From positions 158,706-222,705 of the forward strand of contig KK211381.1 in NCBI GenBank assembly GCA_000621985.1: a stretch of 64,000 nt of DNA, given 5' to 3'. Positions within the stretch are counted from its first letter, which is position 1, and each line of letters starts with the position of its first letter. The stretch comes from Lachnospiraceae bacterium V9D3004 (GTDB lineage: Bacteria > Bacillota > Clostridia > Lachnospirales > Lachnospiraceae). Positions 46,051 to 54,442 of the stretch are shown here, piece after piece. Made by a program: the position numbers and the translations under genes. The notes below the pieces were generated by a model. It was not told where the DNA came from. It saw only the letters and a list, made by a program, of their open reading frames with translations, and made no database searches.

Positions 46051-46990
46051 AATTAGTTTATTCAAAACAAGAATAGTTATTGAAGATAAGGTATATTTAT
46101 TAGCAAAGGATGTCAGGAAAGCACTTGGATGCAAAAGTATAGAACAGTTACAAGGTGAATATCCTGAAATAGTTAAACATATTAAAGATTTACCGGCCTT
46201 GGTTTTGGAAAGCGATTTTAATACTATCTTAACGTCCGACATAGAAGCGATGAAAAAGCTTAAACATATAGAGATTACGCGCGTTGAGACTTTGCGAAAT
46301 AACACAGAAGCGATAAAGAGTATCTATCCGCTCAAGTTTATAGTAGCCGGAAAAATGTTTGAGAGTGAAGCTAGGATGGCCGGTTATCAGAGTGTTAACG
46401 AGTATATGGAAGAGGTTGACTATGTTAAGGAAATCAATAATGAAAAAGAAAAAATGATTTCAAAGAGAGATTTGATAGAGAGTATAAGTCTAAGCAGAGT
46501 TAAACTTTTCGAATTGATTGACGCTGATGTTCTTGGCAAGAACGACCTTCAAATTCAACAGTATATCCATATCAATAATGGAACTCCTTATATTGAAAGT
46601 TTTATTGTTGGACGGGGCATATTTTTTTCTGTGTATGATGATGGCTATGCATTTGATGAATTGAGGATTGAGAACAACGACCTGATCATTCCAACATATG
46701 ATTATGATGAAGATAATCCTAATAAGAATTACGGTCATGATCCGGAATTGAGAGACTACAGAGAGTATAGTTGTATGGAGAACATTTTATATCTGATCAA
46801 GCATAAAGATGTTGAGGATGCCGGTGTAGATCTATTGAGTTGCAATGCTCCGGGGATTAGTTTTTATATATCACAGGCTGAGGTGATAAAACTTCTTAAT
46901 CCTAATATGTACAGAGATATAGTTCTTATAGATGGAGATATGGATTTTGCTTATTCAAAAACAGTTACAAAAGACTCTTTTATAGAATAA
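46043..46990 (+). CDS. Unknown protein, last intact gene of the XRE/KilA-N unit
   Basis: A 315-residue soluble protein of no family I recognise. The first 70 residues (VYLLAKDVRKALGCKSIEQLQGEYPEIVKHI) recall the N-terminus of BRO/antirepressor-like proteins, a weak resemblance only. The middle (about 130-165) is charged and helical, and the C-terminal half is acidic with many Tyr and Asp residues (IPTYDYDEDNPNKNYGHDPE). The ATG at 46043 overlaps the KilA-N stop, showing coupling. The frame also opens at 45983. Behind it the sequence turns into broken genes. Confidence 0.7.
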   Translation: MNRISLFKTRIVIEDKVYLLAKDVRKALGCKSIEQLQGEYPEIVKHIKDLPALVLESDFNTILTSDIEAMKKLKHIEITRVETLRNNTEAIKSIYPLKFIVAGKMFESEARMAGYQSVNEYMEEVDYVKEINNEKEKMISKRDLIESISLSRVKLFELIDADVLGKNDLQIQQYIHINNGTPYIESFIVGRGIFFSVYDDGYAFDELRIENNDLIIPTYDYDEDNPNKNYGHDPELRDYREYSCMENILYLIKHKDVEDAGVDLLSCNAPGISFYISQAEVIKLLNPNMYRDIVLIDGDMDFAYSKTVTKDSFIE

Positions 46991-47181
46991 AGAATGTTGT
47001 TGAGGTAGCCACTCTATGTCATTATGATATTCGGTTGCTCAGTCGGACAACGGTCGAGACGGTTGTATTGCTCACAAAGATGAAGTGATAGAAAACGCCG
47101 TAAGCCCATAAAACAAAGGCTTTTTGCTGATATGGCGATGTTGGGCAGATCCTGGCCGGATCAAATGCAACCATTTAACAC

Positions 47182-47758
47182 GATCGGCGTGTAGAGACTT
47201 ATCCTTTTGCGCGGAACGCCATCCGCAAAGCGATTTACAACGCCATCGCTCATAACTGTTACATGTATGGTACTCCGATACAGATAAGGATCGAGGAAGA
47301 GCAGATTATTATAAGCAATCGCTGTATCCTTCCTGAGGGGTGGACTGCGGAGACCTTGATGCAGCCACATGATTCCATCACGTATAATCCTGACATAGCC
47401 AATGTTTTTTTCAGTGCGGGATATATAGAAACCTGGGAACAGGGAATTCAAAAAATCTGTGATGAGTGCATAGCGCTTGGTGCGGAGCTTCCCAGATACG
47501 ATACTTGGAACCGGAATCAGAGTGTATTTCCCGGCTCTAAAGAGTGCTCTTATAGATCAGCCCAAAACGCCAAACCGCCACGGTGGCGGATTGAGTGGCG
47601 GAATAGATGATACTATTACGGTTTCTGCAATAGCTGAATCGTTGGGGATTCCTAAAAGAACCATTGAGAGAGAAATGAAGAGACTTCGTGACAGTGAACA
47701 TATTATCCGTGAAGGTGGTAACAGATATGGGCATTTGAAGATCAATAAGAAGGATTGA
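47182..47758 (+). pseudogene. Broken HATPase_c_4/AlbA-type ATP-binding regulator
   Basis: The 3' part of a divergent-AAA/HATPase_c_4 regulator. One frame gives ARNAIRKAIYNAIAHNCYMYG, then ISNRCILPEGW and NPDIANVFFSAGYIETW, up to LPRYD at about 47500. The reading then moves to the next frame, LGTGIRVYFPALK, and continues through a winged-helix end (AIAESLGIPKRTIEREMKRLRDSEHIIREGGNRYG) to the stop at 47756-47758. The 5' two thirds, including the AlbA_2 domain, are missing. The 46991-47181 stretch before it shows only short fragments with stops. Confidence 0.75.
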
Positions 47759-47766
47759 GTAATAGA

Positions 47767-48078
47767 ATGAAGAGAATCATTGTGATCGGCAGTCCCGGAG
47801 CAGGTAAAAGCACATTTGCACGACGGCTTAGGGATGTAACGGGACTCCCGTTGTATTATCTTGATATGATCTGGCATTTGCCGGACAGGACGACCATTAC
47901 TGAGGACGAGTTTGATCAGAAACTAATGGACATCCTGAAGACTGATACTTGGATTATAGATTTCCCTGAAACAAAGCTGCCTCAGATATATGAGTTGCTG
48001 GAACAGTATGGCGAGGGAAAGGAAATCCATGTTTTCCGAACAAGAGAAGATGCGAATAAGTATTTGGAGAGTATGTAG
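47767..48078 (+). pseudogene. P-loop kinase-like gene with internal deletion
   Basis: The ATG at 47767 opens a 103-residue frame with a good Walker A motif, IGSPGAGKSTFARRL, and the adenylate-kinase-like run LPLYYLDMIWHLPDRTT. After WIID the sequence jumps directly to FPETKLPQIYELLEQYG, which in full-length relatives lies some 60 residues further on. The lid and core are thus gone, apparently by an in-frame deletion. It can still be translated, but activity is unlikely. The comparison with relatives rests on memory of the family. Confidence 0.65.
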
Positions 48079-48480
48079 ATGGCAAAAACAGAAAATGTTG
48101 AATTGACCGTGCTTTGTCTCATTCAAGATCATCGGTGTTCTTCGGTATAATCTTTTTTTGGATAATACGCCGTTCTGTAAGAAGAGGATGCTCGAAAAAT
48201 ACAAATATCCTTATGTTTCAATCGATCATCTGAAGATGGGGCTGATCAGAAGTGGGAATACGGATCTTACGCCGCAGGATATTTGTAGATACCAACATAT
48301 CAATAGAACCGCTTAAAAAAAATATCTGATACAGACCATGTGCTGGTGATGCTTTCTGATCAGATGATTTCCGTCAACAGATTCTTTGAGAGACCTGACA
48401 GAGAAAAACAATTCCTTTACCAGCTATAGATGCAGGAACCCGATCCGGATGCGGCGATGGCTAACTTCAGAGAAATGCTT
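48079..48480 (+). pseudogene. NUDIX and kinase gene fragments
   Basis: ATG at 48079 starts MAKTENVELTVLCLIQD, which resembles the N-terminus of NUDIX 8-oxo-dGTP hydrolases, and then stops. From about 48150 another frame gives FCKKRMLEKYKYPYVSIDHLKMGLIRSGN, the start of a P-loop phosphotransferase without its Walker motif. About 48340-48490 gives LVMLSDQMISVNRFFERPDREKQFLYQL, stop, MQEPDPDAAMANFREMLLRVN, the end of a related small kinase. All are broken by stops and shifts. Confidence 0.6.
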
Positions 48481-48489
48481 TTGCGGGTT

Positions 48490-48760
48490 AATTTTCAAAA
48501 GATGAGAGCAGAAACATCGGCTATGTTCAGCTGGTTCCTATTGGAGATGGCAAATGGGAAATCGCATATCATGACGGAGTTTATGAAATTAGTAAAGGTG
48601 TCTGGAAGTCGTGAATGTCCTTTCGACAGAATATCAATAGAGAGACTCTTGAATTCTTGGGTTTATGGGTTAGAAGTGAAGCAGGACTGCATGCGTTTAC
48701 AATGTCACCAACAAAGTAGATAGAAAGTGTTAACGCTATCGGGATTGTATCAAAAATTTC
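48490..48760 (+). pseudogene. Unrecognised gene debris
   Basis: A 97-codon frame at 48430-48723 is open but its second half reads as junk. Another frame gives VQLVPIGDGKWEIAYHDGVYEI, which looks like a real protein fragment ending at a stop near 48617. I see no intact gene between 48490 and the repeat at about 48790. Confidence 0.4.
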
Positions 48761-48789
48761 GTATAAGTATGGAAATATCAATATTTGTA

Positions 48790-48951
48790 TTACGATGCCG
48801 TTCGGCGCCTATGTTCTTTGTCGCTAGGCGCCAATGAACATAGGCGCGTCCGAGACGTTTCGCGTCTTGTCCGCCCCATAAAATCATAACAATTCCATCC
48901 GGAAAGCAAGCTTTACGTCTGAAATCCTTATGATTTCATGGGGTGCTGAAC
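48790..48951. mobile_element. MITE-like palindromic element, copy B
   Basis: The right two thirds match copy A closely: GAGACG-TTTCGCGTCTTGTCCG-type hairpin, then CCCCATAAAATCATAA, a GGAAAGCAAGCTTT core and the terminal ATGGGGTGCTGAAC at 48938-48951. The left third differs and carries its own long hairpin, GGCGCCTATGTTC with GAACATAGGCGC. It marks the right edge of the decayed island. From 48952 to 49056 there is a possible hairpin GAGGGGCATG/CATGCCCCTC (48999-49023) but no gene. Confidence 0.7.
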
Positions 48952-49056
48952 TGTAATATTTTTATTGCAACTTATTAACATAGATAGTACAATAATATGA
49001 GGGGCATGCTTCCATGCCCCTCATAATTGATCATACATAATAAGGGGGAGTATACA

Positions 49057-51234
49057 TTGTACAAAAATCATCTCAAAAGAATCGTTTCGATAGTAGCCGT
49101 ATCTGCGCTTGCTATCACCGGACTTTTTGCCGGAAGTGTTGTATTAAATGAAGGAAAGGAAGCAAAAGCAATGAATCCATATCTTCCAATGTGGGAACAT
49201 ATTCCAGACGGTGAACCTTATGTATTTGAGGATCCGGATAATCCGGGTAAGATGAGAGTATATGTATACGGCTCGCATGATGTATACAGAACGAAATATT
49301 GCGGAGACGATCTTGTTGTATGGTCAGCACCGGTAGAAGATCTTACCGACTGGCGATATGATGGTGTTATATTTGAATCGGAAGTGAACGGAAGCAGGGA
49401 TACGCTGTATGCACCAGATATAGCTGTTAAGACTGAAGATGACGGTTCAAAAACTTATTATCTGTATCCGAACAACCAGTCGGGCGGAAGGAACGGAATG
49501 ATCGCAAAGTCAAAGTCACCTGTAGGACCATTTGAAGTATGTAACTGGAAATCAGGCAGTTCTACAGCTGTAGATGGAGTGCTCGGCTTTGATCCTGCCG
49601 TATTCGTTGATGATGACGGAAGAGTATACGGATACTGGGGATTTCAGGAATCAAGTATGGCAGAACTTGATCCTGATACTATGGCAACAATAAAAGACGG
49701 CTGTAAGGAGCTTAAGGAAGCAGATACAGGTATCAATTCATGTAATAATACCAATGACGTATTTAGATTCTTTGAAGCTTCGTCAATGAGAAAGATCACT
49801 ATGAATAATCAGACAAAGTATGTATTCGTATACAGTCGTATGACCAATAATAATGAATTCGGACTCGGAGCGTCTAACGATACACTTGCTTACGCTTATT
49901 CCGACAATCCACTCGGACCGTGGACTTACGGCGGAACTATAGTTGATGCAAGAGGACGTTATGAGAATAAGGACGGTAAGACTACTGTATCATATTCAGG
50001 CGGTAATACTCACGGAAGTATTATTGAGATCAACGGCCAGTGGTATATTTTCTATCACAGATGTATAAATGAAGATCAGCATTCAAGGCAGGGAACCGCA
50101 GAGGCTATCACAGTTGACATAACCGATGACGGTAAGGTTGTTATTCCCGAGGCTGAACTTACTTCACAGGGACTTGAGGTCAACGGACTTGATCCGTATA
50201 AAAAATATTCTGCAGGTATAATGTGCATGAGAAGCGGTTCGTCATATGTCAAGGCAACATATCTTAATGACAATTATGATCCTTACGATTATTATGACAC
50301 TTATTTTGATGACAGTGTTGACAGGGATAAGCATGCTCCTGTAGTCAATAATAAGAAGGGCAATATTATCGGTTACAAATATTTTAATTTTGATTTATTG
50401 GATTGGAAGACTCTTAACGGATTCGACCTTTCATATATGGGCAAAGGCGTTAACGGAAGTATAGAACTTGTACTTGATAATCCTTATACCGGTAAGAGTA
50501 TCGGAAAGATTGATGTAAGAGCTGATGATCCTACAGATGCACTTAAGACTGCTCATATCGATCTGAGTTCTGATATCAAAGGAAAACATGCATTATATCT
50601 TATATTCGATGCTTCTTCATCGGGTGAGATAGCAGATCTGTATACAATGCAGTTTACGGGAGACGGCGTTGAGCCTACACCGGAGCCTACGGCAGTTCCA
50701 ACTGCAACGGCATCACCATCATCCGGTAATTCACAAAGTAACTCACGTACTTCAACTGCAGTACAGGCAACGCCGGCACCGACACAGGCAACAGGTTCAG
50801 ACACAGTAGTTTCTGTGAACGGTTTTATAAGTCTGTTTACTGTAAAAGGGATACAATATCGCGTTACCAAGGCACCGACAATGGATGCGACAGTAAGTGT
50901 TGTTAAGGTGAAGTCTTCAAAATCAGGCATAACCATTCCTGCAACTGTAGTTTCTGAAGACAATAATACTTATAAAGTTACAGCAATTGAAAAGGGTGCA
51001 TTCAACAATCTCAAAAAGCTTAAGAAGGTTGTAGTCGGATCCAATGTTCAGGTTATTAAGAACAGTGCATTTGTAAAATGTCCCAAGCTTAAGACTATTG
51101 TGATCAAGTCAAAGAAGCTTAAAAAAGCAAGTAAAAAATCATTCAAGGATATAAGCAAAAAATATACTGTTAAAGTGCCGAAGAGTAAGAAGGCTGATTA
51201 TAAGAAATTATTCGGCAAGAATGTAAAAGCGTGA
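49057..51234 (+). CDS. Secreted GH43 glycosidase with CBM-like and BspA-like domains
   Basis: Extracellular enzyme of about 725 residues, probably a xylosidase or arabinofuranosidase acting on plant arabinoxylan (inference from family). A signal peptide (about 1-40, IVSIVAVSALAITGLFAG) precedes the GH43 five-bladed domain (GEPYVFEDPDNPG, LYAPDIA, NTHGSIIEINGQWYIFYHR). A beta-sandwich resembling CBM6 follows (about 390-545), then a Pro/Thr/Ser linker and a C-terminal module with BspA-like leucine-rich repeat (AIEKGAFNNLKKLKKVVVG) and a Lys-rich end. The TTG at 49057 fits GGGGGAG upstream and directly yields a signal peptide. Confidence 0.88.
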   Translation: MYKNHLKRIVSIVAVSALAITGLFAGSVVLNEGKEAKAMNPYLPMWEHIPDGEPYVFEDPDNPGKMRVYVYGSHDVYRTKYCGDDLVVWSAPVEDLTDWRYDGVIFESEVNGSRDTLYAPDIAVKTEDDGSKTYYLYPNNQSGGRNGMIAKSKSPVGPFEVCNWKSGSSTAVDGVLGFDPAVFVDDDGRVYGYWGFQESSMAELDPDTMATIKDGCKELKEADTGINSCNNTNDVFRFFEASSMRKITMNNQTKYVFVYSRMTNNNEFGLGASNDTLAYAYSDNPLGPWTYGGTIVDARGRYENKDGKTTVSYSGGNTHGSIIEINGQWYIFYHRCINEDQHSRQGTAEAITVDITDDGKVVIPEAELTSQGLEVNGLDPYKKYSAGIMCMRSGSSYVKATYLNDNYDPYDYYDTYFDDSVDRDKHAPVVNNKKGNIIGYKYFNFDLLDWKTLNGFDLSYMGKGVNGSIELVLDNPYTGKSIGKIDVRADDPTDALKTAHIDLSSDIKGKHALYLIFDASSSGEIADLYTMQFTGDGVEPTPEPTAVPTATASPSSGNSQSNSRTSTAVQATPAPTQATGSDTVVSVNGFISLFTVKGIQYRVTKAPTMDATVSVVKVKSSKSGITIPATVVSEDNNTYKVTAIEKGAFNNLKKLKKVVVGSNVQVIKNSAFVKCPKLKTIVIKSKKLKKASKKSFKDISKKYTVKVPKSKKADYKKLFGKNVKA

Positions 51235-51248
51235 GGAGGATCTGTCCA

Positions 51249-51863
51249 ATGGCAGATAAAGAAGAAAGCAGTGAGAAAAAAGGTAAACGTTCCGATCTGC
51301 GTATGATATTGGAATCGATCACAAAGCTTAATTATCTTAATCCGAATGATATTCCCGATATTCCGTTATATATGGATCAGGTTTTATCATTTATGGATGA
51401 ACAGTTGATGTCTTACAAAAGGTTTGAGGATGATAAGATTCTTACGAAAACTATGATCAATAATTACACAAAGAATAATCTTATCCCTCCGCCTGAGAAG
51501 AAGAAATATTCCAAGAATCATATGATATTGCTGATATTTATATATTATTTTAAGAATTTTCTGTCTATCAGTGATATACAAAAGATATTCGGTCCTCTTG
51601 CGGAACGTTTCTTTGATGATGAATCTGATATCGACCTTGAAGATATATACCAGTATGTATTCGATATGGAATATAACAGTATGGAAACACTGATGAAAGA
51701 GGTCATATCAAAATACAAACTGTCCGGTGATGCATTTCCCGCAACCGGCAATAAAGAAGATGATGATGTACTGTCCACATTTGCTTTTATATGTATGCTG
51801 AGTTTTGATGTATATGTTAAAAAACTGATCATTGAAAAACTCGTGGACTCAAAATCATCGTAG
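51249..51863 (+). CDS. DUF1836 family protein
   Basis: A 204-residue soluble protein of the DUF1836 family, found in Firmicutes and predicted to be MerR-like or regulatory. The core has LTKTMINNYTKNNLIPPPEKKKYSKNHMILL-type helices, which look like a winged helix with a helix-turn-helix (TKTMINNYTKNNLI), and SISDIQKIF. GAGGAGG lies 8 bases before the ATG at 51249. It starts 15 bases after the secreted GH43 stop and could regulate the neighbouring glycosidases, which is inference. Confidence 0.82.
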   Translation: MADKEESSEKKGKRSDLRMILESITKLNYLNPNDIPDIPLYMDQVLSFMDEQLMSYKRFEDDKILTKTMINNYTKNNLIPPPEKKKYSKNHMILLIFIYYFKNFLSISDIQKIFGPLAERFFDDESDIDLEDIYQYVFDMEYNSMETLMKEVISKYKLSGDAFPATGNKEDDDVLSTFAFICMLSFDVYVKKLIIEKLVDSKSS

Positions 51864-51945
51864 GACTCCAATTGGTATTATAGTGCAACAATTAACAGGA
51901 ACGTTTGAACATTTTCAAAACATACGATCAAAAGGAGAATTATAA

Positions 51946-53685
51946 ATGGCATATATCAAGCTGTTCACTAAAGAACCGTCAGGAGAAGAATATCCTTCGG
52001 CACTTGCTTACAGTGTTCATATGGCTTACAGCAATGACGGTAATGAATATAAGGTGTTTAATCAGGATTATGGCATGCTTTTTACGAAAGGTGTAGTAAA
52101 AAGTGATAATACAATTGTAGAAAAAGGCGTGAAATATCCTGCAATATTCAAAAAGCATAATTCCTGTGACGGAAATACTGCATACGGTATTGTTGCTGTA
52201 CGTGTAGGTGCTGATGGTGCCGTAGATGATTCGGCAGATGGAACATATCAGTATTGGACAACCGAAGATATGGTTCGTTTTGAGGATGACGGAATGTGTT
52301 CTCTCGAAAGTATAGCTGCTGACTCGGGGTTAGATATCAATGAAATTAATGATCTGTTGTCTCATTTGACTGAAAATGAAGAATATATAACAGAGATTCC
52401 ATATGAAGATATCGATAAGATGATCAAGATATGGATGCCGGTTCATAATGTCGGAATTGTTGGTAATTCAGGAGAAGAGGATACAGTTCATATCCATTCG
52501 GTATCCGAATTGAACGATATACGTGTGACTGCAATGTATTCTGACGGTTCAACCCATGAGAAAAAAGTGATATGGGACGAATCTGATGTTGAGAAACTTC
52601 GTGATATCATGAAGTCCGGAAAAAATGAAAGTGTCGGTGGTACAGATTCAGAGCCCGTCGTGATTCACGGTACTGTTGAGAACAGGATATATCCGTTCCC
52701 GTTGGCAAAAGGCTATGCAGATCCTGTAATATTCAGATATGAAGATTCATGGTATTTTATCGCAACGAATGATAATACGGACGATGTCGGACTTTTTGTC
52801 CGTAAAGCCGATAATATTGAAGATCTGTTTGCTGAAGGACATAAGGAATATCTTATACTCGATAAAGATGAGGACAGGGATCTTATCCAGACATTCTGGG
52901 CGCCTGAATTTCATATGATCGGTGGTGAACTCTATATTCTCTTTGCAGTCGGACCAAAAGACTGGGGACCGCAGTGCCATATGATGAAACTGAAAAAAGG
53001 TGGCAGTATTACAGATGCAGACTCATGGGAAGATCCTGTCAGAGTGCGAAAGATGGATGGAAGCTTCTTGTGTGAAAATGGTATAACTCTTGACATGACA
53101 TATGCAAAGGCTTGTGGTCGTTCTTATGTCATATGGTCCGAAAGATATCATATCGGAACCCCCCTTGATTCGGGTTCAATGATATATATCGGTGAGATTG
53201 ACGAAAATGATCCGTATCAACTCATATCCGAACCGGTTCTTTTAACAAGACCGTTCTACGGATGGGAGAATCAGTATGGAACGATCAATAATGAAGGCCC
53301 CTATGCACTATATACAAAAGATCGCCTGTATATAGCTTATTCAGGCGGCTCTGCAGGCGGATATTCATATTCCGTTGGATTCTTATCGATCGAATATGAT
53401 AAGAATCTTCTTGATACGGTTGAGTGGAATAAGGATATTACCCCTTCTCTTACCGCTCATTCCGTTGACGGTGAATACGGTCCAGGTCACAACAGTTTCT
53501 TTACGGATGAAAACGGAGATATATGGATAGCATATCATGCGAAAGAAACGATCGGATTCACTACAAGGTGTACTGCAATACGAAGAGTTCATTTTGATGT
53601 GGACGGGGTTCCCGTTCTTAATATGGATCCGGCCAGAGATGTTGATGAGAAGTATGCGAAGATAAGTATTAAAGTCAATATGTGA
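51946..53685 (+). CDS. Intracellular GH43-like glycosidase with N-terminal extension
   Basis: A 579-residue protein without signal peptide. Residues about 1-105 and 250-575 form a split GH43 beta-propeller. The first part has ALAYSVHMAYSNDG and the second has YADPVIFRYEDSWYF (catalytic base Asp), FWAPEFHMI, NNEGPYAL (likely catalytic acid) and GPGHNSFFTDENGDIWIAYHA. Between them lies an inserted segment (about 110-245) with an HTH-like stretch and an Ig-like strand pattern. It probably cleaves imported arabino- or xylo-oligosaccharides. AAAGGAG precedes the ATG. Confidence 0.83.
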   Translation: MAYIKLFTKEPSGEEYPSALAYSVHMAYSNDGNEYKVFNQDYGMLFTKGVVKSDNTIVEKGVKYPAIFKKHNSCDGNTAYGIVAVRVGADGAVDDSADGTYQYWTTEDMVRFEDDGMCSLESIAADSGLDINEINDLLSHLTENEEYITEIPYEDIDKMIKIWMPVHNVGIVGNSGEEDTVHIHSVSELNDIRVTAMYSDGSTHEKKVIWDESDVEKLRDIMKSGKNESVGGTDSEPVVIHGTVENRIYPFPLAKGYADPVIFRYEDSWYFIATNDNTDDVGLFVRKADNIEDLFAEGHKEYLILDKDEDRDLIQTFWAPEFHMIGGELYILFAVGPKDWGPQCHMMKLKKGGSITDADSWEDPVRVRKMDGSFLCENGITLDMTYAKACGRSYVIWSERYHIGTPLDSGSMIYIGEIDENDPYQLISEPVLLTRPFYGWENQYGTINNEGPYALYTKDRLYIAYSGGSAGGYSYSVGFLSIEYDKNLLDTVEWNKDITPSLTAHSVDGEYGPGHNSFFTDENGDIWIAYHAKETIGFTTRCTAIRRVHFDVDGVPVLNMDPARDVDEKYAKISIKVNM

Positions 53686-53728
53686 TCTTGCAAGCACGAC
53701 ACACGCTTGTTTTGTTGGTGAAAAAAAT

Positions 53729-53779
53729 ATGCCGTCATATGACCTGAAAAAAAGGTTATCTGACGGCATGTGTTTTTGT
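53729..53779. terminator. Terminator after the second GH43 gene
   Basis: ATGCCGTCA (53729-53737) pairs perfectly with TGACGGCAT (53761-53769), flanked by an A run and followed by GTGTTTTTG. A shorter hairpin CAAGC/GCTTG with TTTTG lies just before it at 53691-53714. The rest of the gap to 53890 holds nothing clear. Confidence 0.75.
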
Positions 53780-53890
53780 GTACAACATAAAAAATCCGGC
53801 AATTATTGATCATAAATAAAAATACGATATATGATCAGTAATTATACATTCACTATATATAGTTGATGTAAAGAAATTAACACCGGAATA

Positions 53891-54427
53891 TTACGCTCTG
53901 TCCGGAAGTGCCTCGGGCGCATCATATTCAACGCCGAACAATTCAACCGTAACAGATTTCATAACCTGAGGTTCAAGCGGTTTGTCGCTGTAATCGGTTG
54001 CGGTTTCGGCAATCTCATTCACAACTTCAATGCCTTCCGTTACTTTGCCGAATGCAGCGTATTGTCCGTCAAGATGCGGCGAATCCCTATGCATAATGAA
54101 GAACTGTGAACCGGCGGAGTCAGGCATCTGTGAGCGTGCCATAGATATTACTCCGGCAGTGTGCTTAAGATCATTTTTAAAACCGTTTGATAAGAATTCT
54201 CCGGGGATCGAATAGCCGGGACCACCGATTCCAATACCTTCGGGATCACCGCCCTGGATCATGAAGTTCTTAATAACCCTGTGGAATATTAGACCGTTAT
54301 AGAAGCCTTTATTAACCAGGGATATGAAGTTTTTAACCGTGTTCGGAGCAACATCCGGATACAGTTCAATTTTAATTTCTTTATCGTTTTCCATTGTGAT
54401 CGTAACAATAGGGTTTTTGTTATCCAT
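53891..54427 (-). CDS. Peptidyl-prolyl cis-trans isomerase, cyclophilin type
   Basis: Cytoplasmic cyclophilin-like prolyl isomerase of 178 residues. Conserved residues are in FHRVIKNFMIQGGDPEGIG (Arg and Phe of the active site), GVISMARS and SAGSQFFI. No signal peptide is present, so it acts inside the cell. It ends the minus-strand group with the GH13 gene upstream (15-base gap). AGAGGTG precedes the ATG. Confidence 0.95.
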   Translation of the reverse strand: MDNKNPIVTITMENDKEIKIELYPDVAPNTVKNFISLVNKGFYNGLIFHRVIKNFMIQGGDPEGIGIGGPGYSIPGEFLSNGFKNDLKHTAGVISMARSQMPDSAGSQFFIMHRDSPHLDGQYAAFGKVTEGIEVVNEIAETATDYSDKPLEPQVMKSVTVELFGVEYDAPEALPDRA

Positions 54428-54442
54428 TATTTTTCACCTCTT

